This document shows positions 6,535 to 13,111 of a stretch of 23,830 nt of DNA, in pieces. A model generated the notes under the pieces. It did not search any database. It saw nothing but the letters and a program-made list of their open reading frames with translations, and was not told where the DNA came from. Source of the stretch: Clostridiales bacterium UBA1316 (GTDB taxonomy: Bacteria > Bacillota > Clostridia > Oscillospirales > Oscillospiraceae); contig DBTM01000037.1 of NCBI GenBank assembly GCA_002307055.1, positions 1 through 23,830 on the forward strand, given 5' to 3'. The stretch's first letter is position 1, and each line of letters starts with the position of its first letter. The position numbers were made by a program, and so were the translations under genes.

Positions 6535-8940
6535 ATGGCCGTGTCAACAATCAGGACGCTGCATGAACTGCTGCCCGGAAGCAGCGGTATCATCGTGTCC
6601 ATCAGCAATCAATCCGGCGCGGTGAAGCGGCGGCTGATTGATATGGGGCTGACACCGGGGACGGAAGTAACTGTTAAAAGAATTGCACCGTTTGGAGACC
6701 CGATTGAGGTCGAGCTTCGCGGTTACGAGTTGTCCTTGCGGAAAGAGGACGCGGCACAGATTGCTATCAGTGATGCTCCGACGACATGCTTTACAAAACA
6801 GCTTCCGCTGACCGGCTATTATTCAAGACCGCTGGACCCGGAGACGCGCCGACGCATGCGCCGCGCTGCGGAGGCTGACCTGCCTGCTACTAATGCACGG
6901 GGGAGGCATATCGCGCTGATCGGCAATCCCAACAGCGGAAAAACAACGCTTTTTAACGCCTTGACCGGCTCGGAGCAATATGTAGGCAACTGGCCGGGCG
7001 TGACCGTTGAGAAAAAAGAGGGCATCGCCAAGCTCGGCGGCGCTGAGATGAGCATCGTGGATCTGCCCGGTATTTATTCCTTGTCACCGTATTCCCTGGA
7101 AGAGATCGTAGCCCGCGATTACATTATTGGAAATGACGCCGTGGAAATGCAGCCTGACGCGATCATCAACATAGTAGACGCGACCAATATTGAGCGGAAT
7201 ATGTTTTTAACCGTGCAGCTTTTAGAGCTCGAGCGCCCAATGGTCGTGGCGCTGAACTTTATGGATGAAGCGCGTAAAAAAGGTGACGAGATCGATACCG
7301 CGCGCCTTTCGGCAGCACTTGGAATTCCCGCCATTCCCATCGCCGCCAGGACGGGGGAAAATCTGGATGAACTCCTACAAGCTGTGCATCGCCAGATGTA
7401 TCTCGGGTATACCAGAGAGCCCGACAGCCTTTACGATGCTCGGACACATGAAGTCTGTCACCGCGTCGGGCGGCTGATACAAGCGCAGGCCTCCAACGTT
7501 AATATCCCAGTCCATTGGGCATCAATTAAGCTCATTGAGGGCGACGCGCTTGTTTTGGAGTCCATGAATTTAGACGAAGACACAAAATCGGAAGTCAATT
7601 GTATTGCAGAAGAATACGGTGCCTCGAACGGTTTCGGAGACCAGGAGACAAGGCTTGCCGACGCCCGCTACCGTTACATAGAAAATATCGTGAAAGCTTC
7701 CGTTAAAAAGGGTAACGGCCACCTTAACGAAACAGCGACCGACCGCATAGATCGGGTCGTGACGCATCGGGTTTTTGCCATTCCGATTTTTCTGGCGATG
7801 ATGCTCGTCATGTTCGCATTAACCTTCGGACCGCTCGGCTCCGATTTATCGGACGGTGCTGCGTTTATCATCCGTCATTTCTCGGGATGGCTGTATGGCG
7901 CGCTGACCGGAATACATACGGCGCACTGGTTCGTCAGCTTGCTGACAAGCGGCATTATTGCCGGTGTCGGCGGTGTGCTGAGCTTCCTGCCGCAGATTGC
8001 GCTGCTGTTTTTTTACCTGTCGCTTTTAGAAGACTCCGGCTACATGGCGCGGGCGGCGTTTATTATGGACAGGCTGCTCAGACATTTCGGCCTGTCGGGG
8101 AAAGCGTTTATTCCAATGCTGATGGGCTTCGGCTGCTCGGTACCTGCCGTTATGGGCGCGCGGACGATGGAAAGTGAGAAAGATAAGCGCATGACCATTA
8201 TGCTCATACCCTTTATGAGCTGTTCGGCAAAGCTGCCTGTTTACGGCCTGATTACCGCTGCTTTTTTTGGCGCTTGGGCGGGGCTTGCCGTATTTTCACT
8301 GTATGTGCTGGGTCTGGTGATGGCAATTCTGTCAGGGTTATTATTCAAGCGGACGATCTTTGCGGGTGAACCGGCGCCGTTTGTGATGGAGCTGCCGCCT
8401 TACCGGATGCCGACGCTGAACAACACGCTCATCCATGTCTGGGACCGCGTCAAAAGCTTTCTTGTCAGAGCCGGTACGCTGATATTTATAATGAGTATCG
8501 TCCTCTGGTTCCTCCAGAATTTCAACAGCCATCTGCTCTTAGCGGTAAATATTTCTGATGGGATGCTGGCACATATCGGCGCGATCATCGCACCGGTGTT
8601 CCGCCCGTTGGGCTTCTGCATGTGGCAGGCTGTCGTCGCGCTTGTAACGGGTCTCATCGCAAAGGAAGCCGTTGTGGCTTCGCTTTCCATGCTTTACGGG
8701 TTCTCTCTGACGGCAGGCAGCGGGCTTGCCGCGGCGGCGATGACCGGCTTTACACCCCTTTCGGCGTTTTCTTATTTGGTGTTCATTCTGCTATACATCC
8801 CGTGCGTCGCTGCCGTATCTACGATATACAAAGAGATGAACAGCCTGAAGTGGACGGCGCTTTCTGTCTGGTGGCAGCTTTTTACTGCCTACATTGTCTC
8901 GCTGGCGGTTTACCAGATCGGTCGCCTTATAGGTCTATAA
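6535..8940 (+). CDS. feoB: Fused FeoA-FeoB ferrous iron transporter
   Basis: A single 801-residue protein joins an N-terminal FeoA SH3-like domain (about 1-79, with RRLIDMGLTPGTEVTVKRIAP) to a complete FeoB. A basic linker (about 80-122) leads to the G domain: Walker A GNPNSGKTT at 130-138, DLPG at 176-179 and NFMD at 241-244. After the helical domain comes a membrane region of about eight segments from residue 410 on, with the two Cys motifs GFGCSVPAVMG and PFMSCSAKLPVY. FeoB imports Fe2+ across the inner membrane, driven or gated by nucleotide binding. AAGGAG lies 9 bases before the ATG. The gene follows the DUF1624 gene after 37 bases, and no Fur-like operator is evident. No FeoC gene is present. 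Confidence 0.95.
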   Translation: MAVSTIRTLHELLPGSSGIIVSISNQSGAVKRRLIDMGLTPGTEVTVKRIAPFGDPIEVELRGYELSLRKEDAAQIAISDAPTTCFTKQLPLTGYYSRPLDPETRRRMRRAAEADLPATNARGRHIALIGNPNSGKTTLFNALTGSEQYVGNWPGVTVEKKEGIAKLGGAEMSIVDLPGIYSLSPYSLEEIVARDYIIGNDAVEMQPDAIINIVDATNIERNMFLTVQLLELERPMVVALNFMDEARKKGDEIDTARLSAALGIPAIPIAARTGENLDELLQAVHRQMYLGYTREPDSLYDARTHEVCHRVGRLIQAQASNVNIPVHWASIKLIEGDALVLESMNLDEDTKSEVNCIAEEYGASNGFGDQETRLADARYRYIENIVKASVKKGNGHLNETATDRIDRVVTHRVFAIPIFLAMMLVMFALTFGPLGSDLSDGAAFIIRHFSGWLYGALTGIHTAHWFVSLLTSGIIAGVGGVLSFLPQIALLFFYLSLLEDSGYMARAAFIMDRLLRHFGLSGKAFIPMLMGFGCSVPAVMGARTMESEKDKRMTIMLIPFMSCSAKLPVYGLITAAFFGAWAGLAVFSLYVLGLVMAILSGLLFKRTIFAGEPAPFVMELPPYRMPTLNNTLIHVWDRVKSFLVRAGTLIFIMSIVLWFLQNFNSHLLLAVNISDGMLAHIGAIIAPVFRPLGFCMWQAVVALVTGLIAKEAVVASLSMLYGFSLTAGSGLAAAAMTGFTPLSAFSYLVFILLYIPCVAAVSTIYKEMNSLKWTALSVWWQLFTAYIVSLAVYQIGRLIGL

Positions 8941-9059
8941 CGCGGGATGAGAAACCCGTTCCCCTGCGGCATAGATATTATTTTTTGATGCCCATGTATT
9001 TTTTTCAGAAATATTACTAAAAATACTAAAAATATTCTGCATAAAAAAGAAATTCACTA
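8941..9059 (+). other. Gene-free AT-rich region after feoAB, possible terminator and UP element
   Basis: No gene is seen. GGCAT (8968-8972) can pair with ATGCC (8988-8992), and a T-run follows at 8999-9005, giving at best a weak terminator for feoAB. A tandem TACTAAAAA repeat (9015-9023 and 9024-9032) and further A-tracts lie just upstream of the S10 promoter, where an UP element would enhance transcription. Both roles are inferred. Confidence 0.35.
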
Positions 9060-9088
9060 TTGACTTTAGGATTGGATTTTGGTATTCT
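9060..9088 (+). promoter_or_regulatory. S10 operon promoter
   Basis: TTGACT (9060-9065), a 17-base spacer and TATTCT (9083-9088), preceded by A-tracts. It predicts a start near 9095 and an untranslated leader of about 370 bases ahead of rpsJ. This is the only strong promoter seen for the ribosomal block. Confidence 0.7.
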
Positions 9089-9094
9089 AACAGG

Positions 9095-9458
9095 GCGCCT
9101 TATGGGGTTACTTAACTTGCGTGGGCGCAAAAATCCCTGCGTGGGGTAAATCCCTGCGAGGGGTAAATGCGATGATTCGGGAGATTGCAGGCTTTGCCTG
9201 GTCACTTCCGAGGAGTATGTCCGGTATCAGCCCGAGAAACTGTAAGGTGACTTTGTGGTTGGTACGTAATCGGGCGGCTGAGAAAGTGCTGTTTAGGCGT
9301 ATATCGCCGTGATCAGAAACAAACCGGCCGGACAAATAAGCCGGTTTGATTTATGACCAGGAATGATACGCACGGTTATGTGTACAGAATTTTCTCTCCG
9401 TACGTGTTTGTAGAAGCGGTTTCAATGCCGCAATCAAAAATCGTACATTCAGGAGGAT
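9095..9458 (+). ncRNA. Structured 5' leader of the S10 operon, unknown class
   Basis: The stretch has no credible gene but many complementary segments: GCGCC (9095-9099) with GGCGC (9124-9128); two copies of a 17-base hairpin unit (9134-9150, 9151-9167); CAGGC/GCCTG (9188-9192/9196-9200); GTCACTT/AAGGTGAC (9201-9207/9245-9251, one G-U); GGCG/CGCC (9296-9299/9305-9308); and GCGGT/GCCGC (9416-9420/9427-9431) just before the rpsJ ribosome site. CCCGA at 9231-9235 can pair with either 9177-9181 or 9270-9274. Ribosomal operons are often controlled by such leaders binding one of their own products (L4 in Escherichia coli). I do not recognise this as any known riboswitch, T-box, RNase P, SRP or 6S RNA. 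Confidence 0.5.
9320..9348 (+). terminator. Hairpin in the S10 leader, possible attenuator
   Basis: CAAACCGGC (9320-9328) pairs perfectly with GCCGGTTTG (9340-9348), an 11-base loop between. Only ATTTA follows, so the U-tract is poor. It may be a regulated attenuator, a weak terminator or just part of the leader fold. Confidence 0.4.
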
Positions 9459-9464
9459 ATGAAA

Positions 9465-9782
9465 ATGGCAACATCAAACAAAAAGATGATCCGTATCAGA
9501 CTCAAGGCCTATGACCATCAGCTCATCGACCAAGCTGCCGGGCAGATTGTCGAGACAGCAAAGCGGACAGAAGCAAAGGTATCCGGCCCCATCCCGCTGC
9601 CGACACAAAAAGAAATCGTGACAATCCTGCGCGCCGTCCATAAATATAAGGACAGCCGCGAGCAGTTTGAACGTCTGACCCACAAAAGGCTTATCGACAT
9701 AATGAGCCCCACCCAGAAGACGGTTGAAGCCCTGATGGCTCTTGAACTGCCGGCCGGCGTGGAAATCGAAATAAAGCTGTAA
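9465..9782 (+). CDS. rpsJ: Ribosomal protein S10 (NusE)
   Basis: The 105-residue protein belongs to the head of the small subunit and, as NusE, joins transcription antitermination complexes with NusB. It carries the family's MIRIRLKAYDHQLID opening, the GPIPLPT strand and the flexible loop HKYKDSREQFE, then THKRLIDI. The ATG at 9465 is preferred over the in-frame ATG at 9459 because AGGAGG (9451-9456) is 8 bases from the first and only 2 from the second. It is first in the operon. Unusually, a gap of about 250 bases separates it from rplC. Confidence 0.96.
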   Translation: MATSNKKMIRIRLKAYDHQLIDQAAGQIVETAKRTEAKVSGPIPLPTQKEIVTILRAVHKYKDSREQFERLTHKRLIDIMSPTQKTVEALMALELPAGVEIEIKL

Positions 9783-10020
9783 GTAATAAAAAAGTAATGT
9801 TCCCGTGTCGTTGTATCGTAAGGCCCCTTTAAAACCGAGCGCAGCCGAGCGAAGCGGGTGCGCGAGGAGAGGAGGAGTGACGGAGCGAGCACGTATTGCC
9901 GCCTGCGGCAATACGAGACTTAGCGAAGTCCGCGACGACGAGGGTCATGTTGGCAGCCTCCCGCAATACGATGCAGCCAAGCTGCTATGCGATGCTTACC
10001 AACCAATAACCTTTATAATG
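9783..10020 (+). repeat. Hairpin-rich GC insertion between rpsJ and rplC
   Basis: This gap holds no convincing gene. It contains a 10-base-period repeat with CCGAGCG at 9835-9841 and 9845-9851, and then a purine-rich run. A perfect stem follows, CGTATTGCCGC (9892-9902) with GCGGCAATACG (9905-9915). Next is GACTT/AAGTC (9917-9921/9926-9930). Last is a closing stem GTTGG/CCAAC (9949-9953/9999-10003) around GCAGC/GCTGC (9973-9977/9981-9985). CAATACG recurs at 9963-9969 and could replace the 3' arm of the first stem. The GAGCGAAGCG-type composition is like REP or MITE-like dispersed repeats, but no copy elsewhere can be checked. A TATAAT at 10014-10019 has no good -35 partner. Confidence 0.5.
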
Positions 10021-10033
10021 AGGAGGAAAGAAT

Positions 10034-10669
10034 ATGGATAAGGCGATCATCGGTAAAAAGGTCGGCATGACGCAGATCTTCGATGATAACGGCAAAGTTG
10101 TTCCGGTTACAGTTATCGAAGCCGGGCCCTGTGTCGTGATACAAAAGAAGAGCGAGGATAAAGACGGATATAATGCCGTACAGCTCGGATTTCAAGACGA
10201 GAAAGAAAAGAAGCTGGGTAAGCCTGAGGTCGGCCACCTGAAAAAGGCAGGCAACGCGCTGAAGAAGCATCTCAAAGAGTTTAAACTGACGGATACCGCC
10301 GCCCTGAATATCGGCGATGAGCTGAAGGCCGACGTTTTCGCCGAAGGCGACAAGGTTGACGTTACCGGCGTATCAAAAGGTAAGGGTTATGCAGGCGTTA
10401 TCAAGCGTTATAATGCGCAGCGCACCCCAATGACACACGGCGGCGGCCCTGTTCACCGTCATGCCGGTTCAATGGGTTCCAATACGGACCCGTCAAGAAT
10501 TTTCAAAGGTAAGATAGGCGCCGGACACATGGGCGCAGAGCAGGTGACGGTTCAGAACCTTGACGTCGTCAAGGTCGATGCCGAGCTTAACCTGATTGCA
10601 ATCAGAGGCGCAGTGCCCGGTCCCAAGGGCGGCATTGTCTACCTTAAGACAACAGTGAAAAACGGCTGA
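10034..10669 (+). CDS. rplC: Ribosomal protein L3
   Basis: The 211-residue protein is one of the early assembly proteins of the large subunit; its central loop reaches the peptidyl transferase centre. Typical segments are AIIGKKVGMTQIFDDNGKVVPVTVIEAGP at the start, GVSKGKGYAGVIKRY, and THGGGPVHRHAGSMGSNTDP followed by FKGK and GHMG. AGGAGG at 10021-10026 is 7 bases before the ATG. Its length is normal. The gene is separated from rpsJ by the hairpin insertion but is 16 bases from rplD. Confidence 0.97.
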   Translation: MDKAIIGKKVGMTQIFDDNGKVVPVTVIEAGPCVVIQKKSEDKDGYNAVQLGFQDEKEKKLGKPEVGHLKKAGNALKKHLKEFKLTDTAALNIGDELKADVFAEGDKVDVTGVSKGKGYAGVIKRYNAQRTPMTHGGGPVHRHAGSMGSNTDPSRIFKGKIGAGHMGAEQVTVQNLDVVKVDAELNLIAIRGAVPGPKGGIVYLKTTVKNG

Positions 10670-10685
10670 GAAAGGAGAGAGTCAA

Positions 10686-11309
10686 ATGCCAAAAATAAAA
10701 GTATTCAATATGGCGGGCCAGGTTACCGGCGAGGTTGAGCTCTCCGAGGCCATATTCGGTGTAACGCCGAACAAGCTGGCAATCCACACATCGGTTAAAA
10801 ACCATCTCGCCAACGTCCGTCAGGGCACACAATCCGCGCTGACGCGTGCCGAGGTTTCCGGCGGCGGTGCGAAGCCTTTCAAGCAAAAGGGTACAGGCCG
10901 TGCTCGTCAGGGTTCCACCAGAGCACCCCAATATACGCACGGCGGTATCGCGTTTGCGCCCAAGCCGCGTGATTACAGTTATACAATCAACAAGAAGCTG
11001 AAAAAGCTGGCGCTGAAGTCCGCTCTTTCGCAGAAGGTTATTGACAGTGCAATCGTCGTCGTCGACAATATCGATCTCAAAAGCATAAAGACGCAGGAAT
11101 TCGTCAAGTTTTTAGACGCTGTCGGCGTGTCAGGGAAAACGCTTGTTGTGACGCCTGAAGTCAGAGAGACCATCGTCAAGAGCGCAAGGAATATTCCGGG
11201 CGTTCAAACGACCATCGCCACCATACTCAGCGTTTATGATGTGATGAATGCCAAAACATTTGTCGTCGATAAGGCGGCACTAGCCACGATCGAGGAGGTA
11301 TATGCGTAA
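10686..11309 (+). CDS. rplD: Ribosomal protein L4
   Basis: The 207-residue protein lines the nascent peptide exit tunnel with an extended loop, seen here as GGGAKPFKQKGTGRARQGS and APQYTHGG. The globular domain follows, with SALSQKVIDSAIVVVD and the Rossmann-like C-terminal strands. In Escherichia coli L4 represses its own operon by binding the S10 leader, so it is a candidate ligand for the long leader here; that is inference only. AAAGGAG precedes the ATG, and its stop codon overlaps the rplW start by one base (TAATG). Confidence 0.97.
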   Translation: MPKIKVFNMAGQVTGEVELSEAIFGVTPNKLAIHTSVKNHLANVRQGTQSALTRAEVSGGGAKPFKQKGTGRARQGSTRAPQYTHGGIAFAPKPRDYSYTINKKLKKLALKSALSQKVIDSAIVVVDNIDLKSIKTQEFVKFLDAVGVSGKTLVVTPEVRETIVKSARNIPGVQTTIATILSVYDVMNAKTFVVDKAALATIEEVYA

Positions 11310-11605
11310 TGAAGTCAGCTTATGATATCATCATTCGCCCCATCATTTCGGAACAGTCGATGGAGCAGAACGATATTAACAAATATGCTTTCGAAGTCGC
11401 ACGCGACGCCAACAAGATTCAGATAAAAAAAGCCATTGAGGAAATTTTCAACGTCAAGGTTGAAAAAGTCAACACGCTCAATTGCCTGGGCAAGAAAAAA
11501 CGCACCGGCAAATATCCCGAAGGCTACACAAGCAAGTGGAAAAAGGCCGTTGTAAAACTTACCGAAGATTCTAAGTCACTTGAATTCTTCGAAGGAATGG
11601 TATAG
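11309..11605 (+). CDS. rplW: Ribosomal protein L23
   Basis: The 98-residue protein sits at the tunnel exit, where trigger factor and SRP dock. Diagnostic parts are DIIIRPIISEQSMEQ at the N-terminus, KYAFEVARDANKIQIKKAIEEIFNVKVEKVNTLN and the basic loop KKKRTGKYPEGYTSKWKKAVVKL. Translation is probably coupled to rplD: the start overlaps the rplD stop, and GAGGAGGT lies inside rplD. Confidence 0.97.
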   Translation: MKSAYDIIIRPIISEQSMEQNDINKYAFEVARDANKIQIKKAIEEIFNVKVEKVNTLNCLGKKKRTGKYPEGYTSKWKKAVVKLTEDSKSLEFFEGMV

Positions 11606-11619
11606 GGAGGAAAAGATCC

Positions 11620-12456
11620 ATGTCTGTCAAAACTTATAAACCTACCACTCCGTCGAGAAGGCACATGTCCGTATCCGGTTTCGACGGTATTGATAAGAAA
11701 GCAAAGCCGGAGCGCAAACTGACCGAAGTGCTCAAAAAGCACGCAGGCCGCAACAGCTACGGTCGTATCACCGTCCGCCACAAGGGCGGCGGAAATCGCC
11801 AGAAGTACCGCATCATCGACTTCAAGCGCGATAAAGCCGATATGGTAGGAACAGTTCTCCGCCTTGAATATGACCCGAACCGTTCTGCTAATATCGCACT
11901 GGTTGAGTATCCTGATAAAGAACGCCGTTACATTCTGGCACCTGTCGGACTGGGCGCGGGTGATACGATTACCGCTTCCGGAACCGCCGATATCAAGCCG
12001 GGTAACGCGCTTCCCATATCCTCGATCCCGGTCGGTACAATTATCCACAACATCGAGCTCTACCCCGGCAAAGGCGCGCAGCTTGTCCGCTCGGCAGGCG
12101 TAGCAGCCCAGCTGATGGCAAAAGAAGGCGATCTGGCTCAGGTCAGACTCCCGTCCGGTGAGTATCGATATATCCGCATGAACTGCAAAGCCACAATTGG
12201 ACAGGTCGGCAATGTTGACCACTCCAACATCAATATCGGCAAAGCCGGGCGCACCCGCCATATGGGCATTCGGCCGACAGTCCGCGGCAGCGTCATGAAC
12301 CCGAACGACCATCCGCACGGCGGCGGTGAAGGCAAGAGCCCGATCGGACGCTCCGGACCGGTAACACCGTGGGGTAAACCGGCACTCGGCTACAAGACTC
12401 GCAAGAAAAAGAACAAAACAAATAAATTTATTGTTAAGCGCCGCGGCGCTAAATAA
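11620..12456 (+). CDS. rplB: Ribosomal protein L2
   Basis: This 278-residue, very conserved protein is needed for subunit joining and peptidyl transfer. It shows KTYKPTTPSRRHMSV at the start, the RNA-binding GRNSYGRITVRHKGGGNRQKYRIIDFKR block, and NPNDHPHGGGEGKSPIGR. The His of NPNDHPHGG corresponds to the residue near the peptidyl transferase centre. The C-terminus is very basic. A GGGAGGA ribosome site follows directly on the rplW stop. Confidence 0.98.
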   Translation: MSVKTYKPTTPSRRHMSVSGFDGIDKKAKPERKLTEVLKKHAGRNSYGRITVRHKGGGNRQKYRIIDFKRDKADMVGTVLRLEYDPNRSANIALVEYPDKERRYILAPVGLGAGDTITASGTADIKPGNALPISSIPVGTIIHNIELYPGKGAQLVRSAGVAAQLMAKEGDLAQVRLPSGEYRYIRMNCKATIGQVGNVDHSNINIGKAGRTRHMGIRPTVRGSVMNPNDHPHGGGEGKSPIGRSGPVTPWGKPALGYKTRKKKNKTNKFIVKRRGAK

Positions 12457-12478
12457 GTGAAGGAGGTCAATAAATAAT

Positions 12479-12751
12479 ATGAGCAGAAGTATTAAGAAGG
12501 GCCCCTTTGCCGCCCCTGAGCTTTTAAAGAGGGTCGACGCGATGAATAAAGCCGGGGAGAAGAAGGTCCTAAAGACCTGGTCGCGCTCTTCAACGATTTT
12601 CCCATCCTTCGTCGGGCACACCATCGCCGTTCACGACGGCCGCCGTCATGTCCCGATTTACATTACGGAAGATATGGTTGGCCACAAACTGGGCGAATTT
12701 GCTCCGACGCGGACCTTTAGAGGTCACGCCGGCAGCAAGACAACGAAATAA
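12479..12751 (+). CDS. rpsS: Ribosomal protein S19
   Basis: The 90-residue protein of the small-subunit head contacts S13 and the A-site region. It begins MSRSIKKGPFAAPELLKRV and contains KTWSRSSTIFPSFVGHTIAVHDGRRHVPIYI and VGHKLGEFAPTRTFRGH, all family signatures. AGGAGG at 12461-12466 is 12 bases upstream of the ATG, slightly longer than in its neighbours. Confidence 0.97.
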   Translation: MSRSIKKGPFAAPELLKRVDAMNKAGEKKVLKTWSRSSTIFPSFVGHTIAVHDGRRHVPIYITEDMVGHKLGEFAPTRTFRGHAGSKTTK

Positions 12752-12765
12752 GGAGGTAGACTGTG

Positions 12766-13101
12766 ATGGATGCAAAAGCACACTTAAAATACGCGCGCAT
12801 TTCACCGAGGAAGGTCAAGATAGTCTGCGACCTTATCCGAGGAAAAGACACGAAAACAGCCAAAGGCATACTGATGCAGACACCTAAGGCCGCGTCCGAG
12901 CTGATGCTGAAGCTTTTACAAAGCGCCGTCTCCAACGCCGAGAACAACCACAATCTTGATCCTGACAATCTCTTTGTTTCCGAAACGTATGCCAATCCCG
13001 GGCCGATTCTCAAGAGAATGATGCCAAGAGCGAAGGGCAGCGGCAATCGCATCAACAAGAGAACGTCGCACATCACGATTGTTGTCAAGGAAAAGGAGTA
13101 G
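12766..13101 (+). CDS. rplV: Ribosomal protein L22
   Basis: The 111-residue protein spans the large subunit, and its beta-hairpin (here PRAKGSGNRINKRTSHITIVV) lines the exit tunnel near the macrolide site. The N-terminus, AKAHLKYARISPRKVKIVCDLIRGK, is typical. The ATG at 12766 lies 9 bases after AGGAGG (12751-12756); the in-frame GTG at 12763 would add one Met and cannot be excluded. The rpsS stop overlaps the ribosome site. Confidence 0.96.
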   Translation: MDAKAHLKYARISPRKVKIVCDLIRGKDTKTAKGILMQTPKAASELMLKLLQSAVSNAENNHNLDPDNLFVSETYANPGPILKRMMPRAKGSGNRINKRTSHITIVVKEKE

Positions 13102-13111
13102 GGGGTATCTT

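Noticed and set aside
9121..9312. 63-codon frame in the S10 leader starting with GTG
   Set aside because: No ribosome site precedes it, no known domain is seen, and the region is better explained as structured RNA; the minus-strand frame at 9108-9335 is rejected for the same reason.
9095..9458. Known riboswitch, T-box, 6S, SRP, RNase P or tmRNA in the S10 leader
   Set aside because: No conserved core motif of these classes was found by eye; a covariance search would be decisive.
9996..10019. Internal promoter with TATAAT at 10014-10019 before rplC
   Set aside because: The only nearby -35-like match is at the wrong spacing (12 bases), so the match is probably chance.
9805..10041. 78-codon frame through the rpsJ-rplC insertion
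   Set aside because: TTG start with no ribosome site, runs through palindromes, and overlaps the rplC ribosome site and start.
11524..12624. 366-codon open frame on the minus strand opposite rplB and its neighbours
   Set aside because: It spans three well-supported ribosomal genes in antisense and shows no recognisable protein family.
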